From Arenibacter catalasegens (lineage in GTDB: Bacteria; Bacteroidota; Bacteroidia; Flavobacteriales; Flavobacteriaceae): a stretch of 64,000 nt of DNA. The notes under the pieces were generated by a model. The model ran no database searches. It saw nothing but the letters and a program-made list of their open reading frames with translations, and was not told the origin of the DNA. Below, in pieces: positions 27,349-36,513 of this stretch (its first letter is position 1; the number at the start of each line of letters is the position of its first letter). Location: NCBI RefSeq assembly GCF_002909235.1, contig NZ_PHQQ01000005.1:143761-207760 (forward strand). The letters are read 5' to 3'. The position numbers and the translations under genes were made by a program.

Positions 27349-27894
27349 GTGTATCAAAAGGATCGAAAAGGCTTAAAGCCGTGGTTGTTTAAAAGTATAG
27401 CTGTCTTCATTGCCTTATGCTATCTTATAGTGCCTTTACAGCAGGGGTTAACGGAACTGATGCACTTTTTATCACATTCTTTTGATCATGTTAGCCAACA
27501 TCATTCCATTGCCTCCCATTCCCATGGTTTTAACGACCACGACTGGCAGAATAAAGTCCAAACCAGAACGTCATCCTATACATTGGAAGCCCATGAACAT
27601 ATAGAATCGAACGAAATAGGCCTCCACGACCATCCTCACCCACACAATCCGGATAACCATGGGCATGAGATTATAGATTTTATGAGTATGGCATTTAGTG
27701 CTTCAGCCCCAACCCATCAAGACAACGACAAGTTTCAGGTACAACCCGAATTGGACAAGCATCTAGTGGTTAATGATTACAAAACTTCCCCAGCTATCCC
27801 GACTTTTAAAAAATCATATTTTTCCAACATCAAGGAAAACACTTCAAAAGGAATTCAAACCTTAATTCTACCTCCTCCAAAACCACTTTGCTGA
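27349..27894 (+). CDS. His-rich membrane-anchored protein, probably metal-linked
   Basis: A 181-residue protein with one N-terminal hydrophobic segment (SIAVFIALCYLIVPLQQGL) followed by a region very rich in His: HFLSHSFDHVSQHHSIASHS near residues 40-60 and HDHPHPHNPDNHGHE near 93-107. Such stretches bind zinc, nickel, cobalt or copper. The TonB-dependent receptor gene follows closely on the same strand, so the pair probably serves metal sensing or uptake across the outer membrane. The start codon is a GTG; no in-frame ATG precedes the hydrophobic segment. Residues 110-181 show no motif. The metal cannot be named from sequence. Confidence 0.7.
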   Translation: MYQKDRKGLKPWLFKSIAVFIALCYLIVPLQQGLTELMHFLSHSFDHVSQHHSIASHSHGFNDHDWQNKVQTRTSSYTLEAHEHIESNEIGLHDHPHPHNPDNHGHEIIDFMSMAFSASAPTHQDNDKFQVQPELDKHLVVNDYKTSPAIPTFKKSYFSNIKENTSKGIQTLILPPPKPLC

Positions 27895-28106
27895 TTTAGT
27901 AGTGTACAATAATTTTGAAAGGTAACCAATGTCCAATTCTGGAACTAGTTGGTTTGCTACTTCATTATTATTGTCCAATCCCAAGATACTTTAAAGAAAA
28001 GGCATTCTTCTTCATCCTATTCACGGCTACGCCCATGAACAGGATAAGCATGCCCTATAAATATATCAAGAATAGCAGATGGCTATTCGGCACAAAACTT
28101 AAAACA

Positions 28107-30335
28107 ATGATTAAAAATACACTAGTCGTATTACTTCTTTTTCTTTCTGTAACCCTAAATGCCCATACCATTAACGGATCAATAATGAACCAGGACAAAG
28201 CGCCCTTAAGCGGAGTAGGGGTTTATAACAAGAATACGGGCAATTATACCTACAGCAATAGTTCGGGAGCCTTTAGCCTCGCAAACGTTACCAACAATGA
28301 CCATATCTATTTTTACAGTCTCGGTTTTAAGAACAAAGAACTGCTCATAACCGAAAGTCAATTGGACACCACATTTGAGATAATTTTGGAGGAGGCTGCA
28401 GTTTCTTTGGATCAAGTAGTATTGGTATCCAATATAAATGCCATGAGCAGCTTTGTTAATGTGAACGTTAAATCCGATCCGGTAAAATCCTCCCAAGAAA
28501 TCCTAAGGAAAGTACCTGGCCTCATCATTGGGCAGCATGCCGGTGGGGGCAAGGCCGAACAAATATTCCTAAGAGGTTTTGATATAGATCACGGTACGGA
28601 TATCGCTATAAATGTGGATGGTTTGCCCGTAAACATGGTATCCCATGCCCATGGCCAGGGTTATGCCGATATGCACTTCATAATTCCGGAAACCATAGAT
28701 AATATAGATTTTGGAAAGGGTCCGTATTATGCCGACAAGGGAAACTTCAATACCGCTGGATATGTAGATTTGACCACCAAGAAGACCTTGGATAAAAATA
28801 TGCTAAGCTTGGAAGCCGGAAAATACAACACATTAAGGGGCTTGGGAATGTTCAAGCTTTTGGAAAGTGATGATAACAATGCTTATATCGCCTCTGAATA
28901 TATGATTTCCGATGGAGTTTTTGAAGCACCACAGAATTTCAACCGGATAAATGTAATGGGGCGTTACAATCACAGGGATAATAACGGAAATGAGATGAAT
29001 CTAACCGCCTCGCACTTTCAAAGCAAATGGGACGCTTCAGGGCAGATTCCACAACGTGCAGTTGAGAATGGCACTATTGGAAGGTTTGGTGCCATAGACG
29101 ATACGGAGGGAGGCAATACCAGTCGTACCAACCTTTTAATAAACCACCAAAAACAATTGGACCAGCATAGCCAATTCAAGTCCAAGTTCTTTATTTCTAA
29201 TTATGACTTTGAACTGTACTCCAATTTTACATTTTTCCTAGAAGACCCTGTGAATGGCGATCAAATAAAACAAAAGGAAAATAGAACCTTGATAGGAGGT
29301 GAAACAAGTTATGACAGAACCATACACTTAGAAAATAATTCACAGTTCAGATTCAATACAGGTGTAGGGTTTAGATATGACGACGTAAATGAGGTAGAGC
29401 TTTCCCGTACCTTGAACAGAAAGACGACCCTTGAGCGACTTGCTTTTGGCAATATTGATGAACTAAATGCCTATGGGTTTTTGAATATAAACTACAAAAT
29501 TAACCAGTGGAACATTAACCCAGGTGTCCGATTGGATTATTTAAAATTCGATTATGAAAATTTAATAACGGAGGCCTATGACCAAAAGAGTGAAAACAAA
29601 CTTGTTATCAGTCCAAAATTAAATGCCATTTTCCAGGCGTCCCAAGATGTACAGTTTTATGCAAAAACAGGTATTGGCTTTCATTCCAATGACACAAGGG
29701 TTGTGACGGCCAATAATGGTGAAAGGATATTGCCTTTGGCATTTGGAGCCGATATTGGCACCATTTACAAGCCTAAAGACCGATTGGTATTAAACATGGC
29801 TTTGTGGCAACTCTTTCTAGAGCAAGAGTTTGTATATGTGGGGGATGCGGGAATTGTTGAACCCAGTGGCAAGACCCAACGCTTTGGGGTCGACTTTGGA
29901 GCTCGATACCAGCTTACAGATTGGCTATATGCTTATGGTGATATCAACTACACCTATGCCAGAAGTACCGAAGAACCTGAAGGCCAAGATTATATTCCCT
30001 TGTCCCCAGACCTAACTTCCTCTGGTGGACTTACCTTTAAGGGCTTAAGGAACTTTTCAGGAGGAATAAATTACCGCTTTATCAAGGATCGGCCTGCCAA
30101 TGAAGACAACTCCATTCTGGCGGAAGGGTATTTGGTGACCGATTTTAATATCAACTACACCTTTAAAAATTGGAGTTTGGGGATAATTATCGATAACCTA
30201 TTTGATACCGAATGGAACGAGACGCAATTTGCAACAACCAGCAGATTATTTAACGAACCAAGTCCTGTGGAAGAAATCCATTCTACACCAGGGACACCTT
30301 TTTTTGCTAGGGGGAAAGTATCGGTAAGTTTTTAA
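28107..30335 (+). CDS. TonB-dependent receptor, probably metal-related
   Basis: Outer-membrane receptor for energised uptake. From the ATG at 28107 the protein has about 742 residues: signal peptide (MIKNTLVVLLLFLSVTLNAH), CarboxypepD_reg-like domain (SIMNQDKAPLSGVGVYN; residues 22-105), plug domain (ILRKVPGLIIGQHAGGGKAE, IFLRGFDIDHGTD; about 120-235), then a 22-strand-type barrel ending in FFARGKVSVSF with the C-terminal Phe. The loop NMVSHAHGQGYADMHF is His-rich and could contact a metal. The open frame extends upstream to 27915, but that part lacks a signal peptide. It pairs with the His-rich protein gene upstream. Confidence 0.85.
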   Translation: MIKNTLVVLLLFLSVTLNAHTINGSIMNQDKAPLSGVGVYNKNTGNYTYSNSSGAFSLANVTNNDHIYFYSLGFKNKELLITESQLDTTFEIILEEAAVSLDQVVLVSNINAMSSFVNVNVKSDPVKSSQEILRKVPGLIIGQHAGGGKAEQIFLRGFDIDHGTDIAINVDGLPVNMVSHAHGQGYADMHFIIPETIDNIDFGKGPYYADKGNFNTAGYVDLTTKKTLDKNMLSLEAGKYNTLRGLGMFKLLESDDNNAYIASEYMISDGVFEAPQNFNRINVMGRYNHRDNNGNEMNLTASHFQSKWDASGQIPQRAVENGTIGRFGAIDDTEGGNTSRTNLLINHQKQLDQHSQFKSKFFISNYDFELYSNFTFFLEDPVNGDQIKQKENRTLIGGETSYDRTIHLENNSQFRFNTGVGFRYDDVNEVELSRTLNRKTTLERLAFGNIDELNAYGFLNINYKINQWNINPGVRLDYLKFDYENLITEAYDQKSENKLVISPKLNAIFQASQDVQFYAKTGIGFHSNDTRVVTANNGERILPLAFGADIGTIYKPKDRLVLNMALWQLFLEQEFVYVGDAGIVEPSGKTQRFGVDFGARYQLTDWLYAYGDINYTYARSTEEPEGQDYIPLSPDLTSSGGLTFKGLRNFSGGINYRFIKDRPANEDNSILAEGYLVTDFNINYTFKNWSLGIIIDNLFDTEWNETQFATTSRLFNEPSPVEEIHSTPGTPFFARGKVSVSF

Positions 30336-30358
30336 TTGAAGTTGTACTCAACTTTTTA

Positions 30359-30392
30359 GCTCCTTTCCCTTAAGTGGGGAAGGAGTTTTTTT
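30359..30392 (+). terminator. Terminator after the TonB receptor gene
   Basis: Stem GCTCCTTTCCC with GGGGAAGGAG followed by seven T. Confidence 0.85.
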
Positions 30393-30537
30393 AAAATTAA
30401 CGGCTTTTTAAAACCCTTAAGAGTTGTCTTACCAGAATTATAGGTACACATCATTTGGCAGATTGCCGCGCTAGGCCTGCCTGACGGCTAGGCAGGCTCG
30501 CAATGACGAATCACCGATAACTGTTTACTTACCATCA

Positions 30538-30585
30538 AGAGTTCTCGATACAAAATACCTGCCGGCATTTCACTCGAACTGACGG
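30538..30585 (+). repeat. REP palindrome copy 1
   Basis: The layout is AGTTCTCGATACA, a hairpin around GCC/GGC, then TCACTCGAACTGACGG. The outer bases AGTTC-TCGA and TCGAACT are also complementary. Confidence 0.75.
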
Positions 30586-30640
30586 GCTCTCAACTTTCCA
30601 CTGCCCACTGAATACTGATTACTGTTCACTGTTCACTCCA

Positions 30641-30691
30641 TCAAGAGTTCTCGAAACAAAATGCCCATTGGCATTTCACTCGAACTGACGA
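30641..30691 (+). repeat. REP palindrome copy 2
   Basis: Same layout as copy 1, with hairpin AAATGCC/GGCATTT around CATT and the flank TCACTCGAACTGACG. Confidence 0.75.
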
Positions 30692-30789
30692 TAGTACTTT
30701 TCTTCGTCGATGAAATTTCCACTGTAAACTGTTCACTGATTACTGTTCACTGAATTCTGTTTACTGTTTACTGCCAAATCTCAAACAAC

Positions 30790-30836
30790 AGTTCTCGATA
30801 CTAAATGCCTACTGGAATTTCACTCGAACTGACGGG
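30790..30836 (+). repeat. REP palindrome copy 3
   Basis: Same layout, with one mismatch in the right arm of the hairpin (GGAATTT). Confidence 0.75.
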
Positions 30837-31274
30837 ATGTAATCTATTCACTTCTAACTATTTAATATTCAATACCAACTATTAGTCGATTATTATTTAC
30901 TTCGATTTCGACTACGCTCAATCTCCGTTAGAACTTTCGACTTTAAACTTTGAACCATTATTTATGGACTACCCTTTACAATTAAATAATTGCCGAAATA
31001 CACTTGCTACTGCAGGAATTGGACTGATTTTTTCAATTGGTTAAAAACTAAAGACTCCTCCCTTGTGACGAAGGGAGGTGGCTTCGCCATAAGCGAAGAC
31101 GGAGGGTTATGAAATCCCAAGGTTTAGACATGAAATCATGTAAGTGAATAGATCTAGGGTCTGGGGCTTCAAACTCCCCTCCCGATAGTTACCGGGACTT
31201 TCCCCACTGTTGGCGGGCAATTCATTCCCCTCTTCGTTCCAAGAGGGGAGCCTAAAGGCTCGTCACCCCTTCAT

Positions 31275-31322
31275 GAGTTCTCGATACAAAATGCCTACTG
31301 GCATTTCACTCGAACTGACGGG
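31275..31322 (+). repeat. REP palindrome copy 4
   Basis: Closest to consensus: AAATGCC, loop TACT, GGCATTT, with both conserved flanks. Confidence 0.75.
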
Positions 31323-31697
31323 TTTTAAATCGCTCACTATCAAATTAATACCGTTTACTGTTTTAGAGGAAGGAGCTATTATTTTCGTCATTCTTTCAAA
31401 CTACCCCCCAGACAGCTATAAAAAGGATATGACCCTTATATATGCAGGAGCTACTAGTGCGATTTCTCATATTCATTCGAAATGACTTTCTATTTTCAAT
31501 ATTCAACTTTTATCTAAATATAGTTTCCCACTTCAATCATACGGACTCAATGGTCACTTCGATATGAGCCTATTTTTAGGGCTCCCGATAGCTATCGGGA
31601 GAGAAGTCGCACATCCTAGGCATTCCGATTTTGACTACGCTCAATCTCTTTAGAACTTTCGACTTTGAACTTTATAACTTTATAACTTTATGCCTTC

Positions 31698-33854
31698 CTA
31701 TAAAATCTTCTCTTTTTCAATTACACTAAGTGCCAGTCTGATGGTAGAATATTCCAATTTTTCTTCAAAATACTCGTAATACGGTTTTAAGGCATCAGGA
31801 TCTTTAAGCTCTTTCTTGGCTTGGGCTACTAATCCTATGGTTTCCTTATCCACAAACTCATAAATAGCCACATCCTTACCGTCCGAATAGAGTTTGGCCA
31901 GATGGGAAAAAATCGTAGTGGGCTTTAATTTCCTTAACTCGGCTATTTCTTCAATACTCTTTCCTTCTTTATAAAGATCATAAGTATCCTGGTAGGTGTG
32001 CGACTTCTTCTTTTTCTTTACTTTTTCTGCTTGGAAGGCCTTGATCTCTTGAATAAATAGGTCTCCGTACACTTCCAATTTACGTTGGCCAACTCCATTT
32101 ATTTCCATTAGTTCTTCCTCACTAGTAGGCCTTTCGGCTTCCATTTCTTTTAAGGTAGCATCGTTGAAAACTAAATAAGCGGGGATATTCTCCTCCAAAG
32201 AAATTTGGAACCTTAATAATCGTAGGCGTTCAAATAGAGAGTTTTTAGTTGCTGGCTTCTTGGCTTTTTGTTCTTTTTCCAGGGCCATCCTTTCCTCTTT
32301 TTTGATCGGTTTGCTCAACATCACCTTTGTCTTGCCAAATAGGACATCTTTGGAATAGGGGGTTAGCTGTAAAACATTGTTCTTGTGAAAGGCAATCTCA
32401 CAGAAACCCTGATTTATAAGTTGAATAGCGTAATGCTGCCAATCGTTCCAAGAAATATCCTTTCCAATTCCAAAGGTTTTGATTTCCTGATAATTTTTAT
32501 CCAACACGGCCGCATTTTGGGCACCCCTTAAAACATCGATTACAATTCCCGTAGCTTCCGATTCTTTTAATCGGGCTATGGTGGATAATATTTTTTGGGC
32601 GATTATGGTACCATCAAAAAATTGGGGCGGATTTTTACAGACATCGCAATTACCGCAATCCTTCACTAAAAACTCACCAAAATAACTTAGCAAAATCTTT
32701 CTTCTACAGGTGGATGCCTCGGAGAACTGTTTCATTCTATCCAATTTGGCCAATTGTACCTCCTCATTTGCCGCACCCGATGCAAATCGTTGCAACTGGA
32801 TAACATCCCCATAACTGTGGAACAAAAGGGCCTTTGCCGGTAATCCGTCCCTACCGGAGCGTCCTATCTCTTGATAGTAACCCTCAATGTTCTTGGGCAT
32901 ATTATAATGAATCACCCATCGTACATTGGATTTATCTATTCCCATTCCAAAGGCAATGGTGGCGCATACGATCTGGGTCTTATCAAAAATAAAACTCTCC
33001 TGCACCTTGCTACGACTATCAAAATCCAAGCCTGCATGATAGGCCGCTGCTTTAATGCCGTTGTCCAAAAATTTAGCTACCAAGGTCTCGGTTGATTTTC
33101 GACTCAAGCAATAAATAATACCAGATTCATTAGGTCTTTTCTTTATAAATTCAAGTATTTGGGATACCCTGTCATGGGCCGCCCTCACTTCTAAAGCAAT
33201 ATTTTTCCTGTCAAAGGAGGCCAAAAATTGTTTTGCCTTGGGTATCTTCAACTGCGCCAAAATATCCTGTCTAGTAGCCTTATCCGCTGTTGCCGTTAAA
33301 GCAATTACAGGGGTGAGGGGTAGGGTACTTTTTAAAAATCCCAATTGTTGGTAAGAAGGTCTAAAATCGTGCCCCCATGAGGAAATACAATGCGCCTCAT
33401 CTACAGCCACACAACTTATAAATTCTTCCTTTAAAATAGGGGAGAGGCCCTGTAAACTTTCAGGGGCCACATAAAGCAATTTCAATTCCCCTTTATGGGT
33501 CCTGTCCAATATTTCCTGCTGTTCTTCGGCGGACTGGCTACTATTAAAAAATGCTGCCGGGATACCATTGGCCTTTAGTCCGTCCACTTGGTCCTTCATC
33601 AGTGCAATTAATGGAGAAATAACCAAGGTGGTTCCTTTAAATAAGAGGGCTGGCAATTGAAAACAAATGGATTTTCCCCCACCAGTAGGCATGATCACCA
33701 AACAATCCTTCTTATTTAGTACAGAAGTAATAATCTCCTCTTGTTGATCTCTAAAGCGATCAAAACCAAAGTATTTTTTAAGATAGGGGTATAATTCGTT
33801 CTGGAAATCGGGCATGGGTATCGGTAAAACTGTTGAGAGCCCGAAATTAATCAT
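31698..33854 (-). CDS. recQ: ATP-dependent DNA helicase RecQ
   Basis: A 3'-to-5' DNA helicase for recombination and replication repair, 718 residues. In order: helicase domain 1 (Walker A MPTGGGKSICFQLPA, DEAH box VDEAHCISSWGHDFRP, motif SALTATAD), domain 2 (IVCATIAFGMGIDKSNVRWV, HYNMPKNIEGYYQEIGRSGR), the RQC zinc region (Cys near CRRKILLSYFGE and CGNCDVCKNPP), an HRDC-like domain near 520-600 (SLEENIPAYLVFNDATLKEM), and a C-terminal helix-turn-helix (IEEIAELRKLKPTTIFSHLA). An alternative start lies at codon 14 (33815). A TAAATTTG element upstream would place the transcript start just before 33854, so I kept that start. Confidence 0.95.
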   Translation of the reverse strand: MINFGLSTVLPIPMPDFQNELYPYLKKYFGFDRFRDQQEEIITSVLNKKDCLVIMPTGGGKSICFQLPALLFKGTTLVISPLIALMKDQVDGLKANGIPAAFFNSSQSAEEQQEILDRTHKGELKLLYVAPESLQGLSPILKEEFISCVAVDEAHCISSWGHDFRPSYQQLGFLKSTLPLTPVIALTATADKATRQDILAQLKIPKAKQFLASFDRKNIALEVRAAHDRVSQILEFIKKRPNESGIIYCLSRKSTETLVAKFLDNGIKAAAYHAGLDFDSRSKVQESFIFDKTQIVCATIAFGMGIDKSNVRWVIHYNMPKNIEGYYQEIGRSGRDGLPAKALLFHSYGDVIQLQRFASGAANEEVQLAKLDRMKQFSEASTCRRKILLSYFGEFLVKDCGNCDVCKNPPQFFDGTIIAQKILSTIARLKESEATGIVIDVLRGAQNAAVLDKNYQEIKTFGIGKDISWNDWQHYAIQLINQGFCEIAFHKNNVLQLTPYSKDVLFGKTKVMLSKPIKKEERMALEKEQKAKKPATKNSLFERLRLLRFQISLEENIPAYLVFNDATLKEMEAERPTSEEELMEINGVGQRKLEVYGDLFIQEIKAFQAEKVKKKKKSHTYQDTYDLYKEGKSIEEIAELRKLKPTTIFSHLAKLYSDGKDVAIYEFVDKETIGLVAQAKKELKDPDALKPYYEYFEEKLEYSTIRLALSVIEKEKIL

Positions 33855-33870
33855 AATTGAAGCATCATTA

Positions 33871-33878
33871 CAAATTTA
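33871..33878 (-). promoter_or_regulatory. Candidate -7 element for recQ
   Basis: TAAATTTG on the minus strand matches the Bacteroidota TAnnTTTG -7 element. A TTG lies 16 bases upstream, a little closer than the usual 19. Weak support. Confidence 0.35.
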
Positions 33879-33986
33879 ATGGGGTTAAAATCCTCAAAAA
33901 TAAATCAAAATTGAAAGTAACTCCCTAGCTGATCTTAGCCTAAAAATGTTAAATTTATCCATTGCAAACCTTTATAATTTTTAATA

Positions 33987-35066
33987 ATGAACCTTTACCG
34001 TAATTACTGCCTTGTTCTTGTCTTTGTATTAATATTCTCCACTAGCTTACAGGCACAAGAATCCTATTCAGCTCCCAAATTGACCAACCCGGATTCTTGG
34101 TCCATCATTTTGGTTCCCGATACCCAGACTTATGTGAAGTTCGAAAGAAACCAGGGCACCTTGGAGACCATGACCGCATGGATTAGTGAAAATATTGATG
34201 CCTTAAATATAAAAATGGTTTTATGTACTGGGGATTTGGTACAGCATAACGAACTTTTGGTTACGGATAAAATTAATGGAAATGCACCCAGTAGGGAGCA
34301 ATGGAGGGCAGTATCACACGCATTTGAACGATTGGATGGTAAAGTGCCTTATATTTTAGCGGCCGGTAACCACGATTTTGGCTATAATAATATGGAAAAC
34401 CGAAATTCGAACTACAACCAATATTTCCCTGTACATAGAAACCTATTAAATGCCAAGGCCTTAAGGGCGGCTGGAAAGAACATAGACGGCTTGCCTTCCG
34501 TGGAGAATGCCACCTATGAATTTATTTCGCCCCAAAAAAGAAAATTCTTGTTTCTAAATTTGGAATTTGCACCTCGGGACACCATTTTACAATGGGCCAA
34601 TAATGAGATTTCCAAAGATATATACAAGGACCACACCGTAGTCTTGCTCACCCATTCTTATTTGAATGCCGAAAACAAACATAAGGAAAAGGAAAACTAC
34701 CCGATAATTGATGCCAACTATGGCAAGTCGATATGGGAAAAGTTAGTGGCGCCTTCCCAAAATGTGCAAATGGCCATTTCAGGCCATATTGGCTCCCCGG
34801 ATAATTTTAGGAAGCATACCGCTTTTAAAGTGGATAAGAATGCTGGCGGAAAAAAAGTAAATCAGATTACCTTTAATGCACAGGCAATGGGTGGTGGTTG
34901 GAATGGAAATGGGGGAGACGGTTGGCTTCGGATCATGGAATTTTTGCCCGATGGAAAAACGGTGATCACCACTACATTTTCACCCTATTTTGCCATATCG
35001 CCCACTACACAAAAAATGGCCTATCAAAAGGATGATTTTAACAATTTCAATATACAATTGGACTAA
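33987..35066 (+). CDS. Secreted metallophosphoesterase, tandem copy 1
   Basis: A 359-residue calcineurin-like phosphoesterase with signal peptide (NLYRNYCLVLVFVLIFSTSL...AQ). The metal motifs are ILVPDTQTYVKF (the DxH motif appears as DTQ, seen in a bacterial subgroup), LCTGDLVQHNE, AAGNHDFGYNN, VVLLTHSYLN and ISGHIGSPDNF (GHxH shortened to GHIG). It should hydrolyse a phosphoester in the periplasm or outside; the substrate is unknown. A second, near-identical gene of the same length starts 163 bases after its stop, and non-coding flanks are also shared, so the pair arose by tandem duplication. Confidence 0.85.
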   Translation: MNLYRNYCLVLVFVLIFSTSLQAQESYSAPKLTNPDSWSIILVPDTQTYVKFERNQGTLETMTAWISENIDALNIKMVLCTGDLVQHNELLVTDKINGNAPSREQWRAVSHAFERLDGKVPYILAAGNHDFGYNNMENRNSNYNQYFPVHRNLLNAKALRAAGKNIDGLPSVENATYEFISPQKRKFLFLNLEFAPRDTILQWANNEISKDIYKDHTVVLLTHSYLNAENKHKEKENYPIIDANYGKSIWEKLVAPSQNVQMAISGHIGSPDNFRKHTAFKVDKNAGGKKVNQITFNAQAMGGGWNGNGGDGWLRIMEFLPDGKTVITTTFSPYFAISPTTQKMAYQKDDFNNFNIQLD

Positions 35067-35228
35067 ATACACTGATTTTCAGGACAATTTTAGTTTCATT
35101 TATAGGAAGCTAACTTAAAACCAGCGTATTAATCCTCAATTAAAAATTAAATTAGAAGCTAAATCCCTGTCCTGTCTTATCTTAAAAAGGGTGAATTTAT
35201 CTGTTGCAAACCTTAATAATTTTCTAAA

Positions 35229-36308
35229 ATGAACATTTGTCGAAATTACTGCCTTATTCTTGTTGCCGTATGTACCCTCTTTACCGCCCTGCAGGCACAG
35301 GAATCCTATTCTCCCCCAAAATTATCCAATCCGGATTCATGGTCCATTATTTTGGTACCCGATACCCAGAGCTATGTGAAGTTCGAAAGAAACCAAGGCA
35401 CTTTGGAAACCATGACCGCCTGGATCAGTGAAAATATTGATGCCCTTAATATAAAAATGGTTTTATGTACGGGAGATTTGGTAGAGCAGAACGAACTTTT
35501 GGTTCCGGATAAATTAAACGGAAATATGCCCAGTAGAGATCAGTGGGGGGCAGTGTCTCACGCGTTTGAGCGGTTGGATGGAAAGGTACCTTATATCTTA
35601 GCGGCCGGTAACCATGATTTTGGCTATAAAAGTGTTGAAAATCGAAAATCGAACTACAGTCAGTATTTCCCTGTTCATAGGAATCTTTTAAATGCCAAGG
35701 CATTACGCGCTGCTGGCAAAAATATTGACGGTTTACCTTCTGTAGAGAATGCTACCTATGAATTTATTTCGCCACAAAAAAGAAAATTCTTGTTTCTAAA
35801 TTTGGAATTTGCGCCCCGGGATACCATTTTAAATTGGGCCAACAATGAGATCTCCAACGAACTTTATAAGGATCATACTGTGGTAATCCTTACCCATTCT
35901 TACTTGAATTCCAAAAATCAACACATGGAAAAGGAAAACTACCCCATAGACGATGCCAACTACGGCAAGTCGATTTGGGAAAAGTTAGTGGCGCCTTCCA
36001 AAAATGTACAAATGGTAATTTCAGGCCATATTGGATCCCCTGATAATTTTAAGGGGCATACCGCATTTAAAGTAGATAAGAATGCTGATGGTAAAAAAGT
36101 GAATCAGATCACGTTTAATGCGCAGGCCATGGGTGGTGGTTGGCATGGAAATGGGGGAGACGGTTGGCTTCGAATTATGGAGTTTTTGCCCGATGGAAAA
36201 ACGGTGATCACCACTACATTTTCACCCTATTTTGCTATATCGCCCACTACACAAAAAATGGCCTATCAAAAGGATGATTTCAATAATTTCAATATACAAT
36301 TGGACTAA
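35229..36308 (+). CDS. Secreted metallophosphoesterase, tandem copy 2
   Basis: Paralogue of the preceding gene with the same 359-residue length and the same motifs (VPDTQSYVKF, CTGDLVEQNE, AAGNHDFGYKS, ILTHSYLN, SGHIGSPDNF). The last 60 residues are almost unchanged, while the signal peptide and the stretch around residues 85-105 differ more. All metal-site residues are kept in both copies, so both are probably active. The 3' flank repeats the copy-1 string AGGACAATTTTAGTTTCATT and the following TTATAGGAAGCT. Confidence 0.85.
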   Translation: MNICRNYCLILVAVCTLFTALQAQESYSPPKLSNPDSWSIILVPDTQSYVKFERNQGTLETMTAWISENIDALNIKMVLCTGDLVEQNELLVPDKLNGNMPSRDQWGAVSHAFERLDGKVPYILAAGNHDFGYKSVENRKSNYSQYFPVHRNLLNAKALRAAGKNIDGLPSVENATYEFISPQKRKFLFLNLEFAPRDTILNWANNEISNELYKDHTVVILTHSYLNSKNQHMEKENYPIDDANYGKSIWEKLVAPSKNVQMVISGHIGSPDNFKGHTAFKVDKNADGKKVNQITFNAQAMGGGWHGNGGDGWLRIMEFLPDGKTVITTTFSPYFAISPTTQKMAYQKDDFNNFNIQLD

Positions 36309-36513
36309 TTACCCTGATTTTCAGGACAATTTTAGTTTCATTTATAGGAAGCTGGCTTAAAACCAGCGTGAAAATCCTTATAAAATCAGTAAGTTTTGTA
36401 CGATATTTCTTAATAAAACATACTATAGGTCGAATATTGCCGTTTTTTTTAACATAATATTATATAAGAGCTTATTTTAGCCCTCGCTAATTATGTTTTA
36501 AACCCCGCATACC

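Larger units (their letters stand above)
30393..31690. repeat. Non-coding REP-rich region
   Basis: About 1.3 kb without a convincing gene. It holds four copies of a REP palindrome (listed separately), many tandem-like variants of ACTGTTCACTGTTCACTG at 30600-30780, two copies of a GACTACGCTCAATCTC string followed by TTAGAACTTTCGACTTT (30900-30957 and 31624-31680), an inverted repeat CTCCCTT/GAAGGGAG at 31057-31080, and a perfect palindrome CTCCCGATAG/CTATCGGGAG at 31582-31601. It separates the TonB receptor gene from recQ. A frame at 31210-31485 runs across these repeats and is rejected. Confidence 0.75.
33945..36370 (+). repeat. Tandem duplication unit (two copies of about 1.2 kb)
   Basis: Unit 1 is about 33945-35129 and unit 2 about 35190-36370. 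Shared non-coding ends are TTGCAAACCTT before each start codon and the AGGACAATTTTAGTTTCATT region after each stop, ending in AAACCAGCGT. The duplication therefore covers promoter, gene and 3' region. Confidence 0.8.

Noticed and set aside
27915..28106. N-terminal extension of the TonB receptor
   Set aside because: The extension lacks a signal peptide, while the ATG at 28107 starts one exactly.
30600..30780. CRISPR-like array in the ACTGTTCACTG repeats
   Set aside because: The repeats are short, irregular and without spacers of even length, and no cas gene is present.
31210..31485. Open frame of 91 codons
   Set aside because: It runs through a REP palindrome and other repeats, and its composition is not protein-like.
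34000..36310. Assembly artefact instead of a tandem duplication
   Set aside because: The two copies differ at many positions, including the signal peptide and flanks, so they are real paralogues.
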